From NCBI GenBank assembly GCA_019400425.1, contig JAFREE010000136.1, positions 1-64,000 on the forward strand: a DNA stretch of 64,000 bases, in the 5' to 3' direction. A program made the position numbers and the translations under genes. The stretch is from Hymenochaete sp. R1. Taxonomy: Eukaryota; Basidiomycota; Agaricomycetes; Hymenochaetales; Hymenochaetaceae. Within the stretch, counting starts at the first letter, position 1. The number at the start of each line of letters is the position of its first letter. This document shows, in pieces, positions 48,253 to 59,811 of the stretch. The notes below the pieces were generated by a model. It made no database searches. It was given only the letters and a program-made list of their open reading frames with translations, and had not been told where the DNA came from.

Positions 48253-51173
48253 ATGACGAAAACGAATGGTCTCAATGCTCCCTCCTCCGATGTAGATACC
48301 GACTCTGATGGCGCGGCGTCTGCGCATTTCTTCTCCGACCATGACATGGACAACGAGAACCGCCACTCAGACACCGACATCGAACCCGATCTCGGCAATG
48401 ACCTTTCTCTTTCAAGCTTAGGGAAAGATCAACGCGTTAAGCTGGCCCATGACGCGCTCAAGACAGAATTTATTGGAGTCAGGCACCCCTGCTCCGATGG
48501 ACAATGCAGCGGAGCGGACGCGGTTGAAGTGCATCAGTTCCGGGGCATAAAGTATGCACGCGTACCAATGCGTTTTCGCAACTCGAATTTGCACGATTTT
48601 TTTGGCAAACGAACAGACGCGACGAAAAACGGGTTAGTCCTTTTCACTTCTCGATTATTCCTGGCATTCACAACCTCTGTCCTTCAGGCCTATTTGCCCG
48701 CAAATTCGGAATACTCGCCTTGAGACTCGCTTGTACGGATTGCCTCGCGACATCATCCCTGAAAAAGAGCATCTTGAACAGGACGAGTTCGAGTGTTGCA
48801 ATCTCACGGTCACTACTCCTGGGCCTGCATGTCGCGCTAGCCATGGACCATTGCCCGTGATGGTATGGATTCACGGCGGTGGTAAGTTCGTCCTTCATAT
48901 AAACTCGCACTGTACCTGACTCTTGACCATAAGGTAACGTCACTGGTGCAGCGACAGACTGGATTTGGGATGCTGGCCCGCTTGTAAAGGCAGGCGTGAT
49001 GATGGGAACACCGGTTATGATTGTTGGAATAAAGTGAGCCCCATTTTTGTAAAACATGGATTTCAATGCCGCCAGTACAGTACTTATGTGACATACCCAT
49101 ACAAAATGAGCAAACTCAACTCAATAATCTCTACTCGCACCTCGTTTTCCTCGTTTCTCTACATTATTTGCCCCTCTCCTCATTTATTATTATTATTATT
49201 ATTATTATTAATCACTGAAACTTACGTACTCAATTTTTCAGTTTCCGTCTTGGACTTTTCGGTTTTGGTGCAAGTGAACTCTTGCGAGAAGACAATGCTT
49301 CTGTAGGCACACCTGGAGTGGGAAACTACGGTATACACCGATGTCTCGTTGGTCGATTACAGCATTACTGACTGAGTGCATATATATAGGGTTCAATGAC
49401 CAACGAACCGCATTTAAATGGATTCGGAAATATATTTCAGGATTTGGTGGTGACCCAAACTCCGTGACGCTCTTTGGGTCCTCTTGGGGCGCTGCAGATA
49501 TCCATGCGCACCTCCTGTCAGCTGCTAATGTCGCCGATGTGTGGGGTCCACTTGATTCTTCTGGACCCTTGTTCCATCGTGCAATCCTGCAGTCTGGCGC
49601 ACTCGTCCCATCAAGCACTGTGGTGCAAGATGTAGCGTCTGCTGGCCAACTTCTTTCCCGCGTAATGCGCGATCTTCACGTCAATACAATTGAGGATCTC
49701 AGAAACGTGCCTGCCAGCAAGTTGGTCGCCGCTCAAGGGGAACGTATACGCCCCGTTGACGATGGAGTGTTCTTGAGGAACGACTGGAAAACACTTGCTT
49801 TGCCTTACTCCACATCACCAGAAGCCCCTTCTAATTGGAGGCAGGATGTAATCATAGGGGACGTGGCTTGCGAGAGTGTGCTATGGGCTGCACCGGCAAA
49901 GCTTTGGGCGGCGGATGCAGTTTCGAGGAGGGCTCGTGCTGTTGTACAAAGTGTGAGGCGCGCGGACACACTGATGCGAGCATACGAGATTGTGGACTAC
50001 TCTGCAAACGGAAGCCCGAAGGAGCCCGCCGCTAGTTTGAATTGGATATCACTCGGGGATGAAGACGACAACGACCACTCTGCGTCTGACAGTAGTGATT
50101 CTGAAGAGGAGGATGAATTGGCCGAAAGGGTGATGGAATTGATGAATGACGTCGCTTTTGCTTGGCCTGTCGACGTAGCTGCTCGATGTGCTGCGGACTC
50201 TGCATTCTTGTTCCCAGAACAACCCCATCCACACTCCCAACACTATCCACATGTAAAAACGACAGCAGATGGACATCTTGCTGTCGTACCAGAGGCGGAA
50301 GAGTGGTCCTCATCTCGTTCCGCTTCGCCATCTCCCGACAGTTCCACAAGCAACCTATCCACCACTGCCTCCCTCACCAGCCCCGTCCGATTTCCTAATG
50401 CGCCGTATGTATACCGTTATGTCTTCGACCAAGCCTCTCCGTATACACAGTCGCCTCACCATGGCGTTGACTTGCTCTTCTTGTTCGGCAACGTCCCCTT
50501 CCCCACTATTCCGGAACTCACCCCTGAAGAGAACGTGGAAGCGACATGGGATCACGCCCGTGTCCGCGAAGAAGTTCAACGTCGCTGGTTGACCTTCGCT
50601 CGGGGTGGAAAGCCATGGCCAAATCTAACCCCCCAGCCTCCCGCTGGTGTTGCGCGCATGAGTGACATGGGTATATTTGCGACGCCCGTGCTAGGTCCAG
50701 TGAGCTCGTTCCCAGGTGGCCTTGGCAAGGGTGGAAGCAGCGAAGGGACGGCCAGTCCGGTTAGTAATTCGAGTCGAACGGGCAGCTTCTCAAGCGCATT
50801 TGGGGACCGCAATCCGTTTGCGATGCAAATGAGCTCCCATCACGAGCATCATCACCATGCCCACCAGCATCAACACCAGCACCATGGACAAGGTCACCAT
50901 ATTCATGGTCATGGCCACATCAATCACCAACACGCACAGCATCCCAATGCAAGCCTCTACGGACCATCAAACCCTCCACCTATTAGCATCAGCGAATCAG
51001 ACAAGGTCTTCGTATTCGGTCCTGAGGGTGAAACTGGTGCACGCAGCGCTGCGATCTTTGCGGGTAGGCGGAGGGTTCATGCGTGGCGAAAGGCATTGGC
51101 GCCGCTCGGAATGGCGATGGCGCAGAAAGTGGGAGCTGAGCTTGGAAATGGACCCCCTCCTATGTGGGTGTAA
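48253..51173 (+). CDS. Carboxylesterase/lipase type B family protein, His-rich insert
   Basis: Alpha/beta-hydrolase predicted to cleave carboxylic esters. Five exons join in phase: 48253-48632, 48688-48881, 48934-49033, 49242-49330 and 49390-51173, giving 848 aa. The first 70 residues are acidic, with no signal peptide, unlike secreted relatives. The family run is present: HQFRGIKYARVP, PVMVWIHGGGN (oxyanion hole), FNDQRTAFKWIRKYISGFGG, then the nucleophile elbow GSSWGA where relatives have GESAGG; the Ser is kept. The catalytic His is likely in HHGVDLLFLFGNVPF. Two acidic/Ser-rich inserts and a 35-residue His-rich block (50838-50942, 19 His) enlarge the protein well beyond the usual 500-600 aa. 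The C-terminus ends PPPMWV. Confidence 0.9.
49184..49210. repeat. TTA microsatellite, nine units, inside an intron
   Basis: Nine perfect tandem TTA units sit in the 208-nt third intron of the carboxylesterase gene. That intron is several times longer than its neighbours. Confidence 0.85.
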
Positions 51174-52011
51174 TCATTTTGGGCTTTCAACGGGCAATGG
51201 TGGGCCAGGATAGGTGGCTAGCCACCGCTCGTACCTATGAGGTGACATTTTTTCTCACTATGTAACATTTGTTTTGGACGATTGACGCTGGCATCGATTT
51301 TCTGTACTTTTACGGCTTCGTGCGTTTTTCTATGTTTTCCTGTCCTTTTCCATTCAAACACGGGTTTCTTGGTTATCTCTTGTCTTCACTGGGCTTTTGA
51401 TTTTGTTTCGATGTTGTACACTGCCTCAATTGCAAAAATTCACAGTTCATGTGCCTGTATAACCATAACAATCCTTTCCTCTTTCATATTTTCTCTTCCC
51501 TCTCCTCCTCAGTTTTATTGGAACGTCCTCGCATGAATGTTTCGTAACACTTCACACACGAACATGAAGTGCTAGCATAATTGTAGGGTACGTACGTACG
51601 GAATTGTAGGCTTCTATCTGACTCGTAAGAGAAAAAGTGTAACAGGAGTCTATACGATGCATGAATAAGTAGATTCGTAGTGCATACGAATAAGACTTGT
51701 ATGCTTTTTGTCCGTCAGGAAGATCGGATTCTCTGTTGGCAAGTCTTCAAAGTGCAAAGTGACTTCAAGTTGGTTTAGTCGCGGCGTAGCATCTTCCTCT
51801 CCCAGGAGTCCCACTCCCAGAAGCAGCAGCACGACAGCCCCGCCGGGACGCGGATCAACGGATGCATGCGCCGATTCCCCGGACGGCGAAACTCTTCCCC
51901 GCGCGTCCGTCGTCGTCGATGACAACGAGTCAACGATGATGACGACCTCGGTACACACTTCCACGTATCCATTGACATCCTTCCCTTTCTTCTTATTTAT
52001 CATTCTCTTCT
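51174..52011. other. Intergenic, 0.84 kb
   Basis: 3' region of the esterase and promoter of the IML2-like gene. Overlapping frames at 51650-52067 on both strands are motif-free. A pyrimidine-rich run just before 52012 fits the leader of the next gene. Confidence 0.5.
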
Positions 52012-54877
52012 ATGGCCACTGTGTCTTCTTCCTTGAACAGGAGCTCAGCAGCCGACGTGGAGGCTAAACCAGACCTCTTGAGACCACCCCAGGCGATGGA
52101 TGGCCCATACACAAATGACAGAGCTTTAGAGGACATACCAGGCATACGGCACGCATTAGATCTTTTTCTTGCATCGTACATGGTCGAGTCAGAGAGGTTT
52201 TGCCATCAGAGTGATCCTACAAAGTGCGTATAGCTTTTCAACGAAGTTTTCTGTCGTGTAGGTTGACGACGATGGATGGACATGTCTGGTACAGAGAACG
52301 GCTGTACTTTGCAAGTGGGTACGGCCATATTCTATTTGTAAAGGCTCTCATGTCTTTCGAGGACGAGGTTAGCTTCTTCCCCTTTATTTATCACTGCGTC
52401 CGTGTCTCACTCTTCAATTCAGGACCTCCTTGCTGCCATCGCCCACGCTAAACACGCCAACGTAGTGGCCCAAAGACATCGTAAAAAAGCAGCCTCTTTC
52501 GCCAGCCTTTTTGTAGACTTTGTAACCCCATCTTCTCACTCGGGTGTTAAATGGGTCAAGACTATGACACCTGTAGAGAGACACGCTGAGCTCATCTATG
52601 CTGAGACCCTGTTCGAGAAGGTACGTCCAGGTTTTATTTTTCTTCCCTATCTTCCACTGGCTAACTATGTGCACTGGTTGTTCTAGGCCCTCCTTGGGAT
52701 CATTTACTCTGGCGACTGGCTAACTTTCATCAAGGAAGCTCTCAATCTTCGGACGATGTTTACTACTTATCGCCTCTTGTACCAGTTCATAATCACCGCC
52801 GACGCCGAGCACCGTGCTGGAACCAAGGACCAAAACGACTCTTCCTCAAGTCCGTCAACATCTACCGATCATAGCCTGGACCAAGATCCTTCAATCGACG
52901 CAGACTTCCGATCAGGCGTCCTACTCGGTGCCGGCTTCTCCCACCTCGTTTTATCCCTCCTACCCTCTCGACTCACATCCATTGCATCCATCTTCGGCTT
53001 TACATCTTCGCGCTCAGAAGGGCTTTCAATACTTTATTCGATTGGCGGCTGGAACACGGCGACAGTACCTGGAATGGAGAATATTGATCCTGCGTCCGTC
53101 CCTCTCGTTTCCAAGGAAGAAGAAGGTGTAAGGAGGAGCCTAGCGGACATTGCCCTCCTCATTTACTTCCTCGTTATCACTTCTTTCACACACACCTCCA
53201 ACTCTTCCAAATCCTCATCGCATCCGTTACCAGACGCATCCCTCACAACCTCCCGTATTCTTGCCTGGAACTCTTCCCGGTACCCAGACGGGACATTTTT
53301 CCTGTTCGGACAAGGGAGGGAGAGTTTAATCAAAGCGAGGCCGGCTGAGGCAGTGAAGTTCTACTCGAGAGCTGTTCGTGTGAGGGGGAGGAAAGTAGTG
53401 ACAGAAGGGGAGGATGAGGGTTACGGTGGGCTTAATGGAGTTAGCTGGTGGGAAATTGCAGTTGCTAAGTTAGCGCTCTGGGAAGTGAGCGATGATGATT
53501 GTAGCCATGAAAGCGATGATGGAAGGGGTGAAGGAAGCGAGACCTATTGGAAACGACTTTGGGACGGAGCAAGCTGGAGCAAGGCTTGCTACGCCTATGG
53601 CGTGGCGTGTTGTATTTTACAGCGCGCCGAGGCTATTGAGGCCCGAGCACAAGTTCAGGATGAAGTTGGAGAGGAAAACGGAAAAGTCGATAGGCTAGAT
53701 GAGAGAGATAAACTGGTGAAGGAAGCGAAGGGGTGGTTTGAGAAGGTACCAGGGTTGACGCAGAGGATTGCGGGGAAGAGTATCCCGATGGAAGTACGTA
53801 TCTGTGTCTTCATTTCAGCCTCCATTTTCTTTTACGCGTTCTTCTTTCTTCTTACTCCCATTTCTCTAACTTTATTCGCCATCCTTTCACTTTAGAAATT
53901 CATCGCCCGCAAATCCCGCAAGTTTCTTTCCCAGTCAAATCATCTCGTCCTCCCCGCCCTCGAACTTGCATACGTCACCATGGCTCTCTCGCGCTCCCCT
54001 CCTGGGATCATCTTCCAGCGCATATTACCCGTTTTAAATAGAGCAAGAAAACGATTGGAAGAAGCCTACGATGGGGAAGGATACGTAGGAGGGAAGGAGG
54101 CATATTGGGATGATTGGTGTCTTGTATGGTTCTTGGAGGGCGTTTGTTATCGATATTTGGCTTATCCCGTATGTTCTATTTCATCGTATTTCGTCCCGTC
54201 ATATTTTGTTGCTCATTCTGCCGCCACGACAGGAGCCTAACGCAGACCCAGACCAAACAGACTTCGATAAGATTACGCTCAATCGAGACGAAACAATCAA
54301 GCGGTCACTGGATTCATTCGAAAACGTACTCAGACACGGTAGAAAGATCACATTGGATCACTGGATTGTGTATTATACTCGTGCGTCTCTTCTAACCCTC
54401 CTTGTTTGTTTTCGTTTACGTGATTTTGTACTGTTTAGACTTTGAGCTCGGTAGGCTTTTGGGAAGGATCAATCGTAATGATGACGCACGAAGGCATTTT
54501 GAACTGGTTTTGTCAGGTTCGTCAGCGATCTGTCGCCATTTATACCATTGATTTCCCTATTCTCACCACTTTCTTTTGTATTCGACCTTTCTTCCACCTC
54601 GGGCTTTTCGATTGATTTCATACTCATTTGCTACGATACGCGCACGCTCAAACCTGCGACTTTCAATGTGCTCAGGGGAGCGACTCGAAGTGGATATGGC
54701 GACGAAAAAGGGAAAGTATAGCTTGGAGGTATGTTTCCGTTCCTTCGCTTCCTTACTTCTCCCCTTCCGGCCCCCCTCCAGTAAGACCGGAATACTGACG
54801 GAGACGGTAAATAGTCAGCCTTAATGATGCGTACGCAAGGATGCGTGGAGGCATTGGACGAGGACAGGGAACTATAG
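52012..54877 (+). CDS. IML2: IML2/TTC39 family protein (mitochondrial outer membrane type)
   Basis: Related to yeast Iml2 and animal TTC39 proteins, TPR-like repeat proteins; yeast Iml2 is linked to inclusion-body clearance at mitochondria and lipid droplets. Nine exons join in phase: 52012-52223, 52262-52367, 52423-52620, 52687-53793, 53896-54168, 54233-54380, 54439-54516, 54676-54728 and 54815-54877, giving 745 aa. Recognisable family segments are ERLYFASGYGHILFVKALMS, RSGVLLGAGFSHLVLSLLP with LLSILYSIGGW-like sequence, EAVKFYSRAV, WFEKVPGLTQRIAGKSIPME, KFIARKSRKFLSQ, and the terminal TPR-like FELGRLLGRINRNDDARRHF. A low-complexity Ser-rich stretch sits near residue 280. No transmembrane helix is obvious. 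Confidence 0.88.
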
Positions 54878-55461
54878 GAGCTCCGACAGGATGATTTGAG
54901 GTAGTCGTTATGGTGTTGATGGTGGACAGTGAAGGGGTGTTCCTTGCAGATTCTAGAACTTTTTGCATCTTTACTGTTGTCGTCAATCCCCGGACCTTCT
55001 TGCTTTGTATCGCTCTGAATCTTTCAACATAAATTATTATTCATGGCTTCTCTATTCTATGTATTCTTCATCCTCGAGGCAAATTAGATGACTCGTAACC
55101 TATAACTTGTTCTGCCCTTTCAGAGAAAAAGCTTGAAATTACGCTGGAGTAGGTATCAACAAGAAACAAGTCTGCTGAGGCCGCTCTTGTTCTGAAGTGG
55201 GTAAGGCAAAGATCGTCTCGGAATGTGAATTTCCAAAAGCCGACTAGACATGATGTTTAAAGAAGTAAAGCCAGTTAAATAAACATAACAATACATTGTC
55301 ACAGAAAAGAGATACAGGTGTTCTTTCTAGGAGGCAAACAATTGCATGAAAGTCTGAGTGAGTAAATTGCAAATCATGAATGAAGGCGATTTTTGGCGAA
55401 ACCGGCAACATTTTCATTTCCACTGCAGTTTAACAGCCACGAATTGGTAGGGAAGTCGATT
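54878..55461. other. Convergent 3' intergenic region
   Basis: About 580 bases between the IML2 stop and the stop of the unknown minus-strand gene. AT-rich, with no credible frame. Confidence 0.5.
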
Positions 55462-56535
55462 CTATGTATTCGTGTTATTAACGATAAGAAGAGAACGAAG
55501 AGAACCAAACGTACGTTGTCCCTGCGAGGACCTGAAATCGAAGTCCGGCAAATGCTCTTTTTCGTACCTCCTTAGCGCCGCTTCCTCTTTGTCAAAGTAT
55601 GTGAGGTATTCCTCTGACTCTTCGACCATTCTTCTCGTAAAGAAGGCAGCAAACCTGTCTTTATCTTGGTACTCTTTAGGTAGATTACGATAGAAGATAT
55701 TCCATCTTTCTCGCTCCATAGCGCAACGGAGCCGAATGCCCCAGACATATGCCGCGAACTTGAGGAGGGCTTTCGGATACGTCGCTGCAATAAAGCGCCG
55801 CTTTTCTTTAGCTTCGTCATCATCTCCTGGTGGGGTCCACCGATTCTCTTCGTCAGCCAAAAATTCAAGAACACGATCGGCAAGACAACTTGTCTCGATA
55901 TCTGTGCTAATGGTATCGATTTTAAGATCCTCCCAAGCCTTCTTGAGGGTGCTGTCGTTCCAGGTGGGTCCAGTGTAAGGGTCATCGATAACATATGCGG
56001 CATCAAGCTTCGAGATTGTGTCAAGTTCCTGTTCCCATCCCGCCAATCTCTTCTTGGCATAATCCTGCGTAATTGTGTCGAATCGGAAGCCATTCGCCAG
56101 CGATGTTGTGTCTTTGATTTTTTGCAAATCATCTGAACGAAGTAGAGATAGGCAGCGTAACCAATCAAGTTGGAAATAGAGTTGATTCTCTCGAAGAGAA
56201 AAGAACAGGGAACGTTTGTAAAATGCCGGATTGTTGGATCGCAAGTTATCTGAACGGTATCCCATTGTTTTTTCGGATTCGTGCATCGACCATCGAGCGT
56301 TATGAATGGTCTCTATGTATGCGCGGACATAAATTAAGTTTTCGGAAATGCGTTTCACGATCAAATCGGTGTCGATTTCAGGTCCAGCCCCGTTGCGAAT
56401 CGAAAGCGCTTTGAAAGCTTCCTCCATGTCGACCTTATTTTCAGCGCCAGAGTCCTCCACGGCCTTCTGCCTCTTTGATGTCTTCGGTCCGAAGGGTGAA
56501 ACATCGCGAATACGTTTATGACTAGAGCCCGACAT
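55462..56535 (-). CDS. Unknown protein, about 357 aa, nuclear-type N-terminus
   Basis: Function unknown. A single long frame starts MSGSSHKRIRDVSPFG, with a basic KTSKRQK cluster that could direct nuclear import. The body is charged and helical, rich in Trp, Arg and Asp (YFQLDWLRCLSLL, FLADEENRWTPPGDDDEA, WGIRLRCAMERERWNIFYR, DRFAAFFTRRMVEESEEYLT). No catalytic motif is seen. Its overall plan (short basic Ser-rich head, helical body) recalls the tandem pair at 28.5-31.9 kb, but I found no residue-level alignment. A GTACGT donor and ACATAG end near 55,460-55,530 could mark an intron, in which case the true C-terminus differs. An ATG 18 nt further upstream (56553) is the alternative start. Confidence 0.65.
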   Translation of the reverse strand: MSGSSHKRIRDVSPFGPKTSKRQKAVEDSGAENKVDMEEAFKALSIRNGAGPEIDTDLIVKRISENLIYVRAYIETIHNARWSMHESEKTMGYRSDNLRSNNPAFYKRSLFFSLRENQLYFQLDWLRCLSLLRSDDLQKIKDTTSLANGFRFDTITQDYAKKRLAGWEQELDTISKLDAAYVIDDPYTGPTWNDSTLKKAWEDLKIDTISTDIETSCLADRVLEFLADEENRWTPPGDDDEAKEKRRFIAATYPKALLKFAAYVWGIRLRCAMERERWNIFYRNLPKEYQDKDRFAAFFTRRMVEESEEYLTYFDKEEAALRRYEKEHLPDFDFRSSQGQRTFGSLRSLLIVNNTNT

Positions 56536-57622
56536 GATGCTAGGTATGAGCAATGAATATGTGCGACAAGCAGGCCAAGACGTGGCGTGGCGGAAGAAGG
56601 CAGACGACTACCGACGGCCAGTTGCTGGATGTGCGTGGCGAGATCCTAAAAGCGAGTCGAGAGGCTAGTAAGAGTCTAAGAGTAACAGCCTAATTCCTAC
56701 TCATCCAAAAATGGAGGTACAATCGGATTGGATGGTTGAGCTGCATGTTATCGAAGTAAAAAGCTGGACTTACGGTGAGGCCTGGGAAGCGAGGGAAATA
56801 TGCGCAGACAAGATTAACGTGATGTAAGAAAGCAAACCCGTGCTCGAGAATGAGGAGACCCAACTGTGAGAGAGCCCCGTGTAAGATGAATAGTAGATAT
56901 ATAGTGAAATTTCATCTCGTACGCCTCTTCCCCGTGGCGTCGGTGGCGAGAAATTCGTAATACGATGTGCTGCTTTGCGTCGCTTACTTTCAGGCCTGCA
57001 AGGCGATAGGTAAATACTTATGAGCTATCCCCCATGGAATTATCAGGACTTGGATAGCGGAATGCGAAACGGAAGGAGAAGAGAAGAGAAGGTTTTGGGG
57101 CCAGGAAAGGTGAGGCTAGAGCCTTGGGTTTGCTCTACCACCTTGGAAATAATGAGCGCCTCACTTTGATCGCACTTAGTTCAAGGACGTCGGTGGCGAG
57201 TTTGTTTTTGTAAATAGTGATGGAATGTGGCAAACCGCGGGCTTCCACCTATAAGCATTAATGGCTAGAAGGAAATCGATTCTCGCCGCAACGTGAGGGA
57301 TTTCAGGTGGCGCCATACGTCCGTGAAAGAGCTGACGTTCGGCTGCTCCGGAAACCCAAATCCACCCAACATCATGATCACTCTAGTATAGCACTTCTGC
57401 ACCGAAGGCACTGACAGATCCATGCATCGGCATCAGAGGTCATTTGATTCAACCAGAGTCATGCTTGCTGGTAAAGGTAAATGATCACTGAAAACGGCGT
57501 GAAACATGGATGCCCGACACTGTATCGATATGAAGGTATTAGCCGACAGCCTGTGATTCTTCCCAATCACTTACAATGTATAAAACTACTTGACTCGACT
57601 CCTATCTAATATAATACTGCCC
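56536..57622. other. Intergenic, 1.1 kb
   Basis: Promoter side of the unknown gene and 3' side of SES1. A 13-base direct repeat (CGTCGGTGGCGAG) occurs near 56,938-56,950 and again near 57,188-57,200. No gene was seen. Confidence 0.45.
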
Positions 57623-59419
57623 CTATGCCTTCTTTCTCTGTAAGCTCTTAGGCAACTCTTTAACCCATGGTAAAAACTCCCTGCCCTGCATATACGGTTG
57701 AAGCACCTTCGGAATCCGCAAACCCTTTGCGAATTGATTTGATTTAGAATTAGTCAAACCAGCTTCTAGCTAACCCTTTTTCATTTACACACACCTCGGG
57801 TGTCTGGAAGTGCTCCACGACACAACACATTGCTCGTTCCGTTGCGCAAAGCGTGCCGTTAAGCATGTGCGCGTAGACCTTACGAGTCTGGTCTTTGGTC
57901 TTAAGGCCACAACGAACTTCTAAACGACGTGCCTCTAGTGAAAGGCGAATGTCAGATAACTAAGCTGTCGAAGACACGCGTACTCACGGTAGTCAGTGCA
58001 ATTAGAGCATGACACCAACTCCTTATATTCCCCTTGGAATGGGAACCATGCCTCCAAGTCGTATTTCTGCGCTGCTGCAAGGTTGAGCGCCCCACTGACT
58101 ATCGCCACCACTCGGTACGGAATCTCCAGGCTCTGATAGAATGCTTCGCTATTCGCAAGCATTTCGTCAAGCATAGCCCAGCTCTTCCCATCCCCTGGTT
58201 CCGTCACACAGAATTGCTCGACCTTCTCAAATTGGTGCACTCGAAAAATACCCCACATATCCCGGCCAGCAGAGCCAGCCTCTTTGCGGAAGCAGGTTGA
58301 ATATCCGGCATACTTTATCGGGAGCTGATTTTTCGGGTCCTCAAACCACTCGTCAGAATGGAACGCACTGATTGGTTGTTCTGAAGTTGCGATGAGGTAT
58401 TTGTCGTTGTCGTCGGCGTCTTTCGCGGCGGACGAGCTCGAGCCAGCTGATACGTGGTATAGTTCCTCATCAAACTGGTCCAGTTGAGCTGTCTTGGCCA
58501 TCTGAGCTTTGTTCATGAAGAACGGGGGTTGGACCTTTTTAAATCCTGCATTGCGGAGGAAGTCGAGTCCGTATGAGATTAGAGCCTGATTGAGGTCGAC
58601 TCCGTCCCCTGTCAGGAAGAATCCTCGGTGGCCCGCAATTTTTACGCCTAACATCATACATGACGATGAGCGGAGAAAAACGAAATAGGATGGAGAGTGT
58701 AAGAAACGCACCTCGTTCAAGGTCCATGGCATCGAGGCGCAAGAGGACTTCGTGATGCGGCATGATGTCCGCCTTTTTCACAACTTTCCCATTTGGTCCA
58801 TCTGGATGCCATGTTTTGAGCGTCTTGTTGTCATCCTTTGACAAAGAGTGTCGAGCCAAACTAGATGAGAGAGATACGGAAGACGAGTCGTAGAACGAAG
58901 AGACTAACTTCAGTCAAGCTCACAGGCACGTTGGCTCCAATGAGGTTGCCGACGGTACTCGCTTTGCCGCGCATCCCAATTTCATGTTCCTTCGCTTCCT
59001 TCGACTTCTCCTCTTTCAACTTGTCCAGCCTATTCTTTTCAGCCACGAGCTCATCTGCATCTTGTTTCGCCTACGAAAGAGAGCGAAAGGAGATAGATAT
59101 ACTGTAGTGAGGCGAGGCGTGGAGAAATCAGGAATACGAAACGCGTACTTTCTTCTTTTCTCCGATGCTTTTCTGCACCGTATTTACCTCTTTCCCTAGC
59201 TGTTTGACTTCGAAATCCACTGGACAGCAAGGGCGAGCGTACGGTGAACAACATTGCGATATTCTATTGAAAATGGTACGCACTTTTGACCCAGTCCGTG
59301 TACATCTGAACGACTTCATCTACGATCTCGACAGACAGGCCACGCTTGCGCTGAGACTCGCGGATCTCTTCTGCATTCCCGCCTTTCGAGTCGATAAATT
59401 GAAGGACGTCGAGTGTCAT
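57623..59419 (-). CDS. SES1: Seryl-tRNA synthetase, cytosolic
   Basis: Class II synthetase charging tRNA-Ser and tRNA-Sec-type acceptors with serine. The start [19 protein letters not shown] is the family N-terminus; an in-frame ATG 57 nt upstream lacks family match. The long helical arm follows ([40 protein letters not shown]). The catalytic core has [55 protein letters not shown], motif 2 [21 protein letters not shown], and motif 3-region [19 protein letters not shown]. The C-terminus reads [21 protein letters not shown], then a basic end (QRKKA) like other fungal enzymes. Multiple introns interrupt it. It is divergent from LYS2, with 392 bp between starts. Confidence 0.94.
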
Positions 59420-59811
59420 AGCGGACAAGTTGAAAAAGCACTGCTGAGGTTCAGGGTGAGCTGGCAGACCTTGCAACGTATATACTCACAAGCTTGCTAT
59501 TTTACCAAGACTTTAGTATGTACAACTACCCTTGTTGTAGCCTTCAGGGTCTTTATCGACGAGATCTGCGTAGGGGAAGAGCTTCAAGAGGCTGGCTGTA
59601 TGCGGTCGATGTTTGACTTGCCGAGTCGACTCCAGCGAGCAATCGATTCCTTTCAAACCTTTGATTCCGAATCTGGTCGAATGATCGACGCATTGAGTCA
59701 TCTAAAAAAGATTTGATTGTAAGTGACGCATTTATTCCCTTCCTCTTTCCGTCTCCGCCGTCCTTCCCCGCGTTCGTTGGTGAAGTCGCTGATTTCCACG
59801 ACATCGGCGGC
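59420..59811. promoter_or_regulatory. Bidirectional promoter region, SES1 / LYS2
   Basis: The 392 bases between two divergent start codons of amino-acid-related genes. A perfect TGAGTCA site lies nearer LYS2. A CT-rich stretch (about 59,730-59,770) fits the LYS2 leader. Confidence 0.6.
59694..59700. promoter_or_regulatory. Gcn4/CPC1-type site TGAGTCA
   Basis: Exact palindromic-core AP-1/Gcn4 consensus, 112 bases upstream of the LYS2 start codon and about 275 from the SES1 start codon. In fungi, Gcn4/Cpc1 induces lysine and other amino-acid genes and several tRNA synthetases on starvation. A role here is inferred from the match and position. Confidence 0.6.

Noticed and set aside
59165..59716. 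183-codon plus frame overlapping SES1 and the LYS2 promoter
   Set aside because: Its first half is antisense to SES1 exons and its second half is promoter sequence; no family resemblance.
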